This document shows positions 27,039 to 33,923 of a stretch of DNA of 64,000 nt, piece by piece. Source of the DNA: Butyricimonas faecalis (GTDB lineage: Bacteria > Bacteroidota > Bacteroidia > Bacteroidales > Marinifilaceae); the NCBI RefSeq assembly GCF_003991565.1, contig NZ_CP032819.1, forward strand, positions 992,001-1,056,000. The letters are read 5' to 3'. Made by a program: the position numbers and the translations under genes. The notes beneath the pieces were generated by a model. That model worked only from the letters and a program-made list of their open reading frames with translations. It was not told the origin of the DNA and made no database searches. Position 1 is the stretch's first letter. Each line of letters opens with the position of its first letter.

Positions 27039-27284
27039 ATGAAAAATTGGATACAACAGATGCTTTTGTGGCGTAAAAAGACGGACAAGGGCAGAATGAC
27101 ACTCGGAAAGGTGCAGAAAGAGTATCGCGAGAATGACGTATGCATGGGAGAACTCCTTGATGCCCTTCCCGCCGACGGCCTTTCCATAGAGGAAGCTTTC
27201 GAGCTGGCTATCACCGCCAAGAAGTGGGCGGACGGAGACCGTTTCTACCGGAGTATCAACGATGGAGAACCGGAAGAATTGTAA
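27039..27284 (+). CDS. Small hypothetical protein
   Basis: 81 aa. Basic N-terminus (WRKKTDKGRMTLGKVQ) and an acidic helical C-terminal half. Gap to the preceding gene is 12 nt. No known family. Confidence 0.5.
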   Translation: MKNWIQQMLLWRKKTDKGRMTLGKVQKEYRENDVCMGELLDALPADGLSIEEAFELAITAKKWADGDRFYRSINDGEPEEL

Positions 27285-27312
27285 GGTAAATAACAATAAA
27301 CAATAATGACAA

Positions 27313-27960
27313 ATGAGCAGATATGATTTTATAAGATTCGGCGGCTTTGTCAACTGGGCGGACGAGGACACGGACACGTTCCGGAAAATGAAAGTCTGCC
27401 TGCCGGTAAAGGAGCCTGTCGAAGATGACACGAAAATAGGACTGATTTCCACGGACGAGGACAATCCGGAAGAAATCGCGGTTTCCTATTCCGTCAGGGC
27501 AGCCGAACTCATCCCTTGGACGGACTCATTCCAGGAAGGATACTGGAAAGCCCTGATAGTGGCAGAGGCAAACGGAGCAGGCACGGACGTATTGCTGCCC
27601 ATGCTCAAAGATGCCGGACTATGCCTGATGGAATGTGTCTTCCTGATGCTCCGGAGCGATGCCTGCAAACTGTTTCCGGTCCTGTGCCGGCTGTTCCCGG
27701 AAGTGGAGGAAATGTTTGAGATTATCACATGGAATGACAGGGAATATTTTGTCAGGGAACTGACGCTGTTCCGTGGAACGGGCGGGGAATACAAAACCCT
27801 GGTCTCTGTAACGGGTCTGCAAGACGTGCTGGTCGGCAAAGACGGCGCACCCATATCGGACGAGGCGGAGGCCGTGGACCGGAAAATCTGCTATTACTTC
27901 ACGGACGAGGAGTTCCTGCTGCCGGAAGAGCGGCTTGTGGCCCTTGCGGAGGATGCGTGA
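27313..27960 (+). CDS. Hypothetical protein
   Basis: 215 aa, acidic, alpha/beta. LLPMLKDAGLCLMECVFLML and RSDACKLFPVLCRLFPEVEEM are the helical middle; the ends are beta-rich (EVSLTLFRG-like ELTLFRGTGGEYKTLV). No known motif. It precedes the gene into whose 3' end the RT module appears to be inserted. Confidence 0.5.
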   Translation: MSRYDFIRFGGFVNWADEDTDTFRKMKVCLPVKEPVEDDTKIGLISTDEDNPEEIAVSYSVRAAELIPWTDSFQEGYWKALIVAEANGAGTDVLLPMLKDAGLCLMECVFLMLRSDACKLFPVLCRLFPEVEEMFEIITWNDREYFVRELTLFRGTGGEYKTLVSVTGLQDVLVGKDGAPISDEAEAVDRKICYYFTDEEFLLPEERLVALAEDA

Positions 27961-27973
27961 GAAATCATAATGT

Positions 27974-28642
27974 ATGTACAAAGACCAGAAAATGAATAAA
28001 AGAATGAACAAACAGCAAACCACTCCCGTTACCGACACTTTTAAGGGGATGCTACTTATGTCAATGGGTGTCCCTGTAGGAAACATCCGTCCCTACCGTT
28101 TGAAGTCGGCACCTTCCTGCCTCGGCGGTTTCGAGCGCATGAGCGTAGCGGCAGCACGAGCCTCGGGAATGGATATCCCGGAGACGGAGAAAGAGAACGA
28201 TGAAGTTTACATATGCCGCTTGGGACCCGCCGTCTTCCATAAATGGATGCCTGTCTGGATGTTCGAAACCGCTTTCGAACCGGTTCCCGAGCAGAGACGC
28301 GGTGACCGCATCCGAACACTTACGGAAGAGATGAACAACCATCACGTGGCGGAGAAAGCCCTGAATGAAAAATGTTACGCCCTGTCCGTGAAGCTGCTTT
28401 CCGAGTGTGGCGGCAGCCTTGATGACAACGGTGAACAATCCTCGACCTATCTCCATGTTGTGGACCGTGACCCCGTGGAACTGGTCATCACGAACGCGTC
28501 GCTCCGGAAAGACGGGAAAATCTTCATCATGGGTTACAGTTACTACACGGGCGAGGAGTACGAGCAGGAATGTGACGTAGAATCCGGCATGGACATACTG
28601 AATTTTATCCTTTCCCAAAAAAGTTTTGAGTGCCATGAATGA
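27974..28642 (+). CDS. Hypothetical protein whose 3' end was probably remodelled by the RT module
   Basis: 222 aa, alpha/beta, with MMLLMSMGVPVG-like LLMSMGVPVGNIRPY near the N-terminus. It ends FECHE followed by TGA (28640-28642). A copy of the last 16 bp occurs at 30734-30749, where the same frame reads FECH and then TAA. The likely original end is therefore FECH-stop, with the RT gene start now overlapping this gene by 8 nt. Function unknown. Confidence 0.6.
   Translation: MYKDQKMNKRMNKQQTTPVTDTFKGMLLMSMGVPVGNIRPYRLKSAPSCLGGFERMSVAAARASGMDIPETEKENDEVYICRLGPAVFHKWMPVWMFETAFEPVPEQRRGDRIRTLTEEMNNHHVAEKALNEKCYALSVKLLSECGGSLDDNGEQSSTYLHVVDRDPVELVITNASLRKDGKIFIMGYSYYTGEEYEQECDVESGMDILNFILSQKSFECHE
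28625..28640 (+). repeat. Left copy of 16-bp direct repeat bracketing the RT and array
   Basis: TTTGAGTGCCATGAAT here matches TTTGAGTGCCATTAAT at 30734-30749 with one mismatch. The repeat spans the RT start codon and the end of the upstream gene, and the right copy lies after the last array box. Confidence 0.8.
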
Positions 28643-29897
28643 AGACAAGATATTGCAAATGTTCTTCGACATAGGCCGGTGGACGAAGGCCATTGAGAAA
28701 GGCGTGCTGAAAGACATTAGGAAAGACCAACTTATTCGGCTGACCGACGAGCATACCCGTATGGCGATGGCCTATGCCATGCGCCGGGGAAAGTACGAGA
28801 TTTCCCCTCCCCACACGGCGCAGATACCCAAGGACAACGGTGAGTTCCGCACAGTGTACGTAAACGAGCCGATGGACCGCGTAGTACTGGGTATCGCCAA
28901 CGACCTGCTCTTCGAGTTGATGCCGGAGATGCTGCACTCTTCGTGCAAGTCCTACCAGACCGGTATAGGGTGCGGCAAGGTAGTTACGGAAGTCAGCCAC
29001 CGGATGACAGAAACCGGCAATAGCGGCTGTCTGGGCTGGAAGTCCGACCTTTCCAAATACTTCGACAGTGTTCCGATACGGTTCATCGACGAGGCGTTCG
29101 ACAAGGTGGAGGCCAAACACGGCCAGTCTGCCCTGATAGACGTACTTAGGAAATATTACCACTCGGACCTCTATTTCGATGAAGATAACCGGTTGCAAAG
29201 CAAGTATCAATCCTTGAAACAGGGTTGTGCTGTGGCTAGCTGGCTGGCGGATGTACTGCTCTACGACCTAGACAGGGAACTGTCACAAATGAACGGCTAC
29301 TACGTCCGGTATTCCGACGATATGCTTTTTATCGGCAAGGATTATGAAAAAGCGATGGACACACTCCAAAAACGCCTGGAAGATAAATCCATGAAGCTAA
29401 ATCCCAAGAAAGTGGAATACCTGGCAGCCGATGTCTGGTTCAAGTTCTTAGGATTCAGTATCAAGGGCGGCATGGTCTCGCTCTCGTCATCACGCATCAA
29501 GACCTTCCAGCACGAGATCGAGCGGCGGACAATCCGCTGCCGGGACACGACACTGGCAAAAGCCGTGGACGCCGTGAACCGTTACCTGTACAAGGGCGAG
29601 TTCAGCTGGGCGATACAGGTATTGCCGGTCTGTAATGTGAAGAGTGACCTCAACGAGCTGAACAAGTTCGTGATGGACTGCTTTAGAGCCGTTCAGACGG
29701 GCAGGTGCAAGATCGGCGGTCTGGGATATGTCCGAACCAAACCGGATGGCTGCATCGTCCGGGGACGGGGACGCAACGTGAAGGCCAACCGCGATAAAAC
29801 AGACCGGGACATACCGGGTTACCTGACTGTCGGCTGCATGCGTAACGCCCTTCTGACCAGCCGGGCGGTGTACAACACGCTGGTGGCATCGCTATAA
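28635..29897 (+). CDS. Reverse transcriptase, array-associated
   Basis: 420 aa from the ATG at 28635 (a TTG three codons earlier is also in frame). An N-terminal helical part leads to QIPKDNGEFRTVYV (motif 1/2), then motif A SDLSKYFD (residues 137-144, Asp138), motif B LKQGCAVAS (194-202), motif C YSDD (226-229, catalytic Asp228/229) and motif D LNPKKVEYL with the FKFLGF hinge. The last 130 residues are a helical thumb-like part without an extra nuclease. Motif B is QG, not the DGR I/V-G-N type. No group II intron ribozyme is beside it. Its start overlaps the upstream gene and its last codons form the first array box, so gene and array were joined as one unit. It probably uses the array RNA as template, primer or cofactor; this is inference. 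Confidence 0.9.
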   Translation: MNEDKILQMFFDIGRWTKAIEKGVLKDIRKDQLIRLTDEHTRMAMAYAMRRGKYEISPPHTAQIPKDNGEFRTVYVNEPMDRVVLGIANDLLFELMPEMLHSSCKSYQTGIGCGKVVTEVSHRMTETGNSGCLGWKSDLSKYFDSVPIRFIDEAFDKVEAKHGQSALIDVLRKYYHSDLYFDEDNRLQSKYQSLKQGCAVASWLADVLLYDLDRELSQMNGYYVRYSDDMLFIGKDYEKAMDTLQKRLEDKSMKLNPKKVEYLAADVWFKFLGFSIKGGMVSLSSSRIKTFQHEIERRTIRCRDTTLAKAVDAVNRYLYKGEFSWAIQVLPVCNVKSDLNELNKFVMDCFRAVQTGRCKIGGLGYVRTKPDGCIVRGRGRNVKANRDKTDRDIPGYLTVGCMRNALLTSRAVYNTLVASL

Positions 29898-30034
29898 GTT
29901 ACGCCGGGCACACGGCAGAACGGGTGGACGGGCAGGCTATTCAACGTTACAGGCTTATAACCAGAATCCATATCGAGATTAACCGGTCTAACACCCGGTT
30001 AATCCCATCTCGATTCTGGCTGCGCCTGTAATGT
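29888..30034 (+). repeat. Array unit 1 with 89-nt hairpin
   Basis: The degenerate box (ATCG, CTATAAG, TTACGCC) uses the last RT codons and the RT stop. The hairpin 29945-30033 has an outer stem CGTTACAGGC/GCCTGTAATG, a middle stem CCAGAATC/GATTCTGG and an inner stem GATTAACCGG/CCGGTTAATC. Confidence 0.75.
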
Positions 30035-30202
30035 ATCGGGAAATTAAAGTCATGTGCCGTCTGTCCCGTACCCGTTACCGGAGCACACCGGGAAAGTTCA
30101 AGGAATAGGTTTGGGCATCCCGCGTACCAACGTCTTCTTTCCGAGTCTGAAGGCGGCTGACCGTCGCCTTCGGACTCCGCAGAAGACCCATACGCGGGAT
30201 AC
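30035..30202 (+). repeat. Array unit 2 with 84-nt hairpin
   Basis: Box 30035-30059 (ATCGG, TAAAG, ATGTGCC). Hairpin 30117-30200 with three stems in register: ATCCCGCGTA/TACGCGGGAT, GTCTTCT/AGAAGAC and CGAGTCTGAAGGCG/CGCCTTCGGACTCCG. Confidence 0.8.
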
Positions 30203-30375
30203 ATCGGAAGCATAAAGCCATGTGCCGGTATTATGAGAACTTTCAGTCTTTTCCAGCACGGGAACGTGCGGTTCGGGGGAATGGATTCAGCCTGCTGTCC
30301 CCGATAAGCCCGTCTCGCGCCGTCGTATCCCTAACGTTATACGACGGCGCCATTCCGGCTTCCGCCACAGCAGAC
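30203..30375 (+). repeat. Array unit 3 with 34-nt hairpin
   Basis: Box 30203-30227 (ATCGG, TAAAG, ATGTGCC). Near-perfect hairpin 30317-30350, GCGCCGTCGTAT/ATACGACGGCGC, flanked by a weaker stem GCTGT/ACAGC (30294, 30367). Confidence 0.8.
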
Positions 30376-30547
30376 ATCGGACCTGTAAAGGAACGTGCCG
30401 GCATTCCGGGAACCGCAAAAAGAACAGCACAGGGCAAAGGGGGCAAGGCCGGGATTTCAACAGAGCCGCAATTCACACGGCTGGAGCCTGTGTTATCTCC
30501 TGCTAACACGACAGATGACACAGGTTCCAGCTGTACTCGCGGCCCGT
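30376..30547 (+). repeat. Array unit 4 with 52-nt hairpin
   Basis: Box 30376-30400 (ATCGG, TAAAG, ACGTGCC). Hairpin 30480-30531: GCTGGAGCCTGTGTTATCT pairs with AGATGACACAGGTTCCAGC with only G-T wobbles, loop about 14 nt. Confidence 0.8.
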
Positions 30548-30704
30548 ATCAGGTTTTTAAAGGGATGTGCCGTCCGGATGAGTCCCCTGAACAGAAGGTA
30601 GCGCGACCGCATATGCACGAGGGACCCAAATTCAAGATACAGTATTCAAGCTTGGTCCTGAGCCAGGCAACTACCTGGTTCAGGACCGAAGTCCTACTGT
30701 ATTT
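30548..30704 (+). repeat. Array unit 5 with compound hairpin
   Basis: Box 30548-30572 (ATCAG, TAAAG, ATGTGCC). TTGGTCCTGAGCCAGG pairs with CCTGGTTCAGGACCGA (30652-30689, loop CAACTA), enclosed by ATACAGTA/TACTGTAT (30637-30644, 30695-30702). Confidence 0.8.
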
Positions 30705-30729
30705 ATCAGGACTATAAAGATACGCGCCA
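30705..30729 (+). repeat. Terminal box of the array
   Basis: ATCAG, TAAAG, ACGCGCC with the standard spacing but no hairpin after it. The right copy of the flanking direct repeat begins 5 nt later, so the array ends here. Confidence 0.75.
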
Positions 30730-30733
30730 GGGG

Positions 30734-30749
30734 TTTGAGTGCCATTAAT
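30734..30749 (+). repeat. Right copy of 16-bp direct repeat bracketing the RT and array
   Basis: TTTGAGTGCCATTAAT. In the frame of the 222-aa gene upstream of the RT this encodes FECH and a TAA stop, which looks like the original end of that gene displaced by the inserted module. Confidence 0.8.
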
Positions 30750-30766
30750 TGTAAACAGGTGAGAAA

Positions 30767-31246
30767 ATGGAAGATATTTACCGAGAAACCGTCACCGCCA
30801 TAGAGAACGGCGCAAATTTCCGGATTGATTTCCAGTCCAGAAGTTTAAAAGTAAACGGGAGACACATGATACGGAACGGCAGGTATGATGGCGCTCCGTG
30901 GTTGCCGGAGTACGGCTGCGGGGATTTTTTCACGGATGTGGAGGAGCTGTACCGCCGCTATAAACATTCGATACCATCGGAGCGCAGCCAGAGCAAGTCC
31001 CGCCGGTATTTCATGGCATTGCCCGAAAGTGACCTCGAGGACGGGGACATGCTGTACGGGCAACACCGGGATACCGCGCAATTCGAGCTGGAATTCTATA
31101 TCCTCTGCCGGATTATAGGCGGGTTCACATGGAATCCCGAAACGATGGGCAAATGGTTCTGGCAAAGCGAAAAAGACAAGGACCTGGTGATACTCAGAAA
31201 ATGGGTGGAACCCGGAAGTAATCAATTATTAACAAATTCACAATGA
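30767..31246 (+). CDS. Hypothetical protein
   Basis: 159 aa, first gene after the array, with its start 17 nt after the right direct repeat. Tyr/Arg/Trp-rich, with the helical YGCGDFFTDVEELYRRYK segment and a WFWQSEKDKD stretch near the C-terminus. It overlaps the next gene by 4 nt. I see no domain linking it to the RT; it probably belongs to the host cargo operon rather than to the RT system. Confidence 0.55.
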   Translation: MEDIYRETVTAIENGANFRIDFQSRSLKVNGRHMIRNGRYDGAPWLPEYGCGDFFTDVEELYRRYKHSIPSERSQSKSRRYFMALPESDLEDGDMLYGQHRDTAQFELEFYILCRIIGGFTWNPETMGKWFWQSEKDKDLVILRKWVEPGSNQLLTNSQ

Positions 31247-32331
31247 GTAGAAAGAAACAAGAAACAAAAGTCCTGTGCCCCGGATGCGGCACGGAATTCG
31301 CCATCGCGGACAAGGAATTTGCCGCCACGGGCACCGTTATCGGCAAGAATTCGGATTTGGGCACCGTCTATCCGGTGGTGGCCGGCCATAATTCTCCTGC
31401 CGGACTTCCCAAAGGGGCGCGGGAGCGTATCGAGGCACTCCGCGGTGCCGGTGTGGACGTGAGCTGCCTGTTCGCCATGCAGGGAGCCGAGGGCGGCGAG
31501 TATATCGCCTCCAACAAAGACGGGAAACTTACCATCCTGGATGACAACGACCCGATATTCGGCAGCATCATGGCACAGGGTACCGTTCCCAACAACCGAC
31601 TCTTCCGCCGGTGGGTCATGGCACAAATGTTCCATATGATGTCATACACGCATTACCGTGAAAAAGAGCCGGCAGGGGTGACCGAGATGATTCACCGGAA
31701 AGGCTATGATTACCAGTGGAAAATGCTCTTGAACGAGCTGCACGCCCAGATGAAGATGGAACACAAGGACATCACGGGTTTTGCCGAGAGAAACCGCTGG
31801 TTCAACCGTGATGTGGTTTTGGCCATCGCGAGCGACTATGTCAACGCGCTGAAAAAACACGTGGGCAACCTGGAAACAAGAAAATGCAAGGGAGTTCCCT
31901 ACAAGCGTATACACGGCCGTAATATTTTCGTGGAGGACCTGCAATCCAAACTGTACTACCCGCTTTCCATCGCGATAACCCACATCAGGCACGCGTTGGA
32001 CGCCACACAGCTTTACAACGCGGTCAGACAGTTCAATGACCGTCGTATCCGGCTGCCATGGGGCACTCCTCAAAGCAAGGCATGGATGGATGCCTATAAG
32101 GGAGCCGGGGCGTTCTTTACCATGCAGAACCTGATTCGTTTCCACGGTTGCACGGCTGTCAATGACCGGGGTCGGCGTCTGGACAAGTACCAGTCACTGA
32201 CGTTCCTGTCAGCCAAGGCGGAAGAGTATAAAAACGGAGAAGGCTGGCGGTTGCTGGCAGTCCTGAAAAAAATGCTGGCGGACAACAATATCAACATCAA
32301 AAAGAAGATGGCGGCATGGCGTAAGAAATAG
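31243..32331 (+). CDS. Hypothetical protein with CxxC zinc-ribbon start
   Basis: 362 aa. LCPGCGTEFAIADKEF at 10-25 is half a zinc ribbon; the rest is mixed alpha/beta with MTEMIHRKGYDYQWKMLLNE-like and LQSKLYYPLSIAITHIRHA segments. Its last codons (GGCATGGCGTAAGAAATAG) resemble the degenerate first array box, and an orphan array unit follows. Function unknown. Confidence 0.6.
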   Translation: MSRKKQETKVLCPGCGTEFAIADKEFAATGTVIGKNSDLGTVYPVVAGHNSPAGLPKGARERIEALRGAGVDVSCLFAMQGAEGGEYIASNKDGKLTILDDNDPIFGSIMAQGTVPNNRLFRRWVMAQMFHMMSYTHYREKEPAGVTEMIHRKGYDYQWKMLLNELHAQMKMEHKDITGFAERNRWFNRDVVLAIASDYVNALKKHVGNLETRKCKGVPYKRIHGRNIFVEDLQSKLYYPLSIAITHIRHALDATQLYNAVRQFNDRRIRLPWGTPQSKAWMDAYKGAGAFFTMQNLIRFHGCTAVNDRGRRLDKYQSLTFLSAKAEEYKNGEGWRLLAVLKKMLADNNINIKKKMAAWRKK

Positions 32332-32393
32332 GCCGTCATCACCATCCGCCCGGTAGGCGGCGCGGTGTGGCGGGTCAGAATAAATTAGTACTC

Positions 32394-32482
32394 CCTCCAT
32401 TGAAATGATGCTCATCCCTGTTAACACAAGATGAGCATCTTTCAATGGAGGCATTACATCGAAAACGTAAAGAGATGCCCCT
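32394..32482 (+). ncRNA. Orphan array-type unit (hairpin plus box)
   Basis: CCTCCATTGAAA (32394-32405) pairs with TTTCAATGGAGG (32440-32451), and inside it GATGCTCATC with GATGAGCATC. Six nt later the box ATCGA, TAAAG, ATGCCCC (32458-32482) keeps the 10-nt ATC to TAAAG distance of the RT array. A degenerate box may lie at the end of the preceding gene (TAAG at 32322, 146 nt before). So a single unit of the same design stands away from the RT. Confidence 0.65.
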
Positions 32483-32533
32483 GTTTGACGACCACACCGC
32501 TATTCTAATCAAAACGACATAATCCTTTATACG

Positions 32534-32719
32534 ATGAGCAAGAAACAACTACGACGCAGGGCCTACCTGCTGTACCGGTTACGAAAACAGGGTATCCGAT
32601 GCCTGACACGTTGCCGGACCATCTTCTACCTTTACGGGGAGGATCCTAAATCAGTACCGCAGATTTGCAGCCTGATAAGCGAATTCCATTTCCATGTCCA
32701 GTTTGAAATACCCGCCTGA
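32534..32719 (+). CDS. Very small basic protein
   Basis: 61 aa, Arg-rich N-terminus (KKQLRRRAYLLYRLRKQG) and two cysteines. It overlaps the next small gene by 26 nt. Placement in a packed operon supports it; function unknown. Confidence 0.4.
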   Translation: MSKKQLRRRAYLLYRLRKQGIRCLTRCRTIFYLYGEDPKSVPQICSLISEFHFHVQFEIPA

Positions 32720-32873
32720 CATGAAACCGGGAGACATTGCAACGCTGAAAGTGCCCTACAAGGGCTATCGCCGTATAGAACTGTTGGAACGGCTCCAATA
32801 CACCTGGCTGGTACGCATCTGCGAGAGCAGGAAGGAGATCGAGGTCTATGAAGACGAGTTCGAAACGGATTAA
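32694..32873 (+). CDS. Very small hypothetical protein
   Basis: 59 aa from the ATG at 32694, with an internal ATG at codon 10. Contains PGDIATLKVPYKG then RRIELLERLQYTWLV, which looks like a small SH3-like beta barrel. Ends 12 nt before the next gene. Confidence 0.5.
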   Translation: MSSLKYPPDMKPGDIATLKVPYKGYRRIELLERLQYTWLVRICESRKEIEVYEDEFETD

Positions 32874-32885
32874 AGGCACGGAACA

Positions 32886-33173
32886 ATGAAAGGAGAACAA
32901 CAGGAAGAACGCGTACCGAACTTCATCGGCAATGCCGTCATTATCCTCACGGCCAGCCATCTGGGCTGCGAGGTGGAGATGCTCGCCACCGCACAGGAGG
33001 TGTGGCGGACGAAACGCCTGCCCGAGGCGGTACTGCTGGGCATGTACGAAAAGGCCGCACGCGATGCCGTGTCGGCTGTCCGGAAGAGAGGTCTGGCGGA
33101 ACAGGCTGACCGTCTCGGAGAGATATTTTACAGGACGGGGGAATTTCCCCCGCCGGAAGAAGACAATACATAA
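32886..33173 (+). CDS. Small hypothetical protein
   Basis: 95 aa, helical (FIGNAVIILTASHLGCEVEML, then LPEAVLLGMYEKAARDAVSA), acidic C-terminus. No known motif. Confidence 0.5.
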   Translation: MKGEQQEERVPNFIGNAVIILTASHLGCEVEMLATAQEVWRTKRLPEAVLLGMYEKAARDAVSAVRKRGLAEQADRLGEIFYRTGEFPPPEEDNT

Positions 33174-33186
33174 AAAGGAGTAACAA

Positions 33187-33912
33187 ATGAAAACAAGGAC
33201 TTTTCAGGAAATATATGATTTCTGCCGTACGGACGATACCTACCGGAGCTATTTCGAGGCATCGGACGAGTCCCGCATTACCGGAGCAAGGGCAAGAAAG
33301 TACTATTACGGCGACATCCGCCGAGGCCAGTGCCGCGTGGGGACATTCATCTACCGCCAGTCGATGCGGCAGCTTGAAAGGTTCCTCGGGGGCGCAAGGC
33401 AGGACCACTACATCCATGTTGACCCGCCGGCCTGCCGGGGAGTGAGCCTCAAGGACGATATGTTCCCCGGCCAGACCGCCTATATCGTGGTACATGTCAG
33501 GAGGCAGGGTGTGCAGATTGAAATCGAACACCCGTTGCATGGTGGATGGGTGCATTTCACGGCACGCTCCCACCGTCCCTTCACCAGGGAGGGAATCATA
33601 GCCGAGGCGAAGTCCTACATTGACAGCCACATCCTGCTGGCACCGGGAAGATACCGGGACTTGCAGCTGGAAAATATGGTTTCCAAGGAACAGTTCCCCG
33701 CATGGTACAGGCTGTATAAAATGAGGCTGCACGACCGGGCGGAAGCCGAACATCGGGACATGGTGGACAGATACAGGCACAGGAACGACCTTACCTACGG
33801 GGAAGCCCGTGACATGCTCGCGGCTTCGGGTATATTCTTCGACCTGAACTGCGACGAGTTCGAGCGGGACGAGATTACGGAACAATTTGTAAGACTTTGT
33901 AACAAGACATAA
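33187..33912 (+). CDS. Hypothetical protein
   Basis: 241 aa, His/Arg/Tyr-rich, alpha/beta. The middle (DPPACRGVSLKDDMFPGQ, then AYIVVHVRRQGVQIEIEHP) is beta-rich; the C-terminus is helical. No recognisable domain. Confidence 0.5.
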   Translation: MKTRTFQEIYDFCRTDDTYRSYFEASDESRITGARARKYYYGDIRRGQCRVGTFIYRQSMRQLERFLGGARQDHYIHVDPPACRGVSLKDDMFPGQTAYIVVHVRRQGVQIEIEHPLHGGWVHFTARSHRPFTREGIIAEAKSYIDSHILLAPGRYRDLQLENMVSKEQFPAWYRLYKMRLHDRAEAEHRDMVDRYRHRNDLTYGEARDMLAASGIFFDLNCDEFERDEITEQFVRLCNKT

Positions 33913-33923
33913 TACCCAGGCAA

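Larger units (their letters stand above)
29888..30729 (+). ncRNA. Array of five structured repeat units following the RT
   Basis: Conserved boxes start at 29888 (degenerate), 30035, 30203, 30376, 30548 and 30705, giving units of 147, 168, 173, 172 and 157 bp. All five full boxes read ATC-RG-N5-TAAAG-N2-AYGYGCC with exactly 10 nt from ATC to TAAAG. A second block GCAC followed by G-rich sequence lies 38-57 nt after TAAAG in four units and can pair with GTGC of the box. Each unit then carries its own long hairpin with a sequence unrelated to the others. There is no coding sequence that explains this, no ribosome site, and the array runs with the RT transcript. It is the main novel feature of the window. 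Confidence 0.85.

Noticed and set aside
30250..30285. Group II intron domain V (a CGTGCGGTTCGGGG-like stretch)
   Set aside because: The complementary 5' strand (GAGCCGCAC) is missing, and the RT has no maturase domain.
30220..30717. A 165-codon open frame running through array units 3-5 (and shorter ones on the other strand)
   Set aside because: It starts at the ATG of an array box, has no ribosome site, and the repeats and hairpins explain the sequence better. Ribosome profiling could test it.
28635..30729. Diversity-generating retroelement
   Set aside because: No template/variable repeat pair with adenine-specific differences was found and motif B is not of the DGR type.
28635..30729. Retron
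   Set aside because: No single msr-msd RNA with flanking inverted a1/a2 repeats before the RT; the RNA region is behind the RT and repeated.
29888..30729. CRISPR array
   Set aside because: Repeat length and identity are wrong; hairpins vary completely and units are 147-173 bp; no cas genes.
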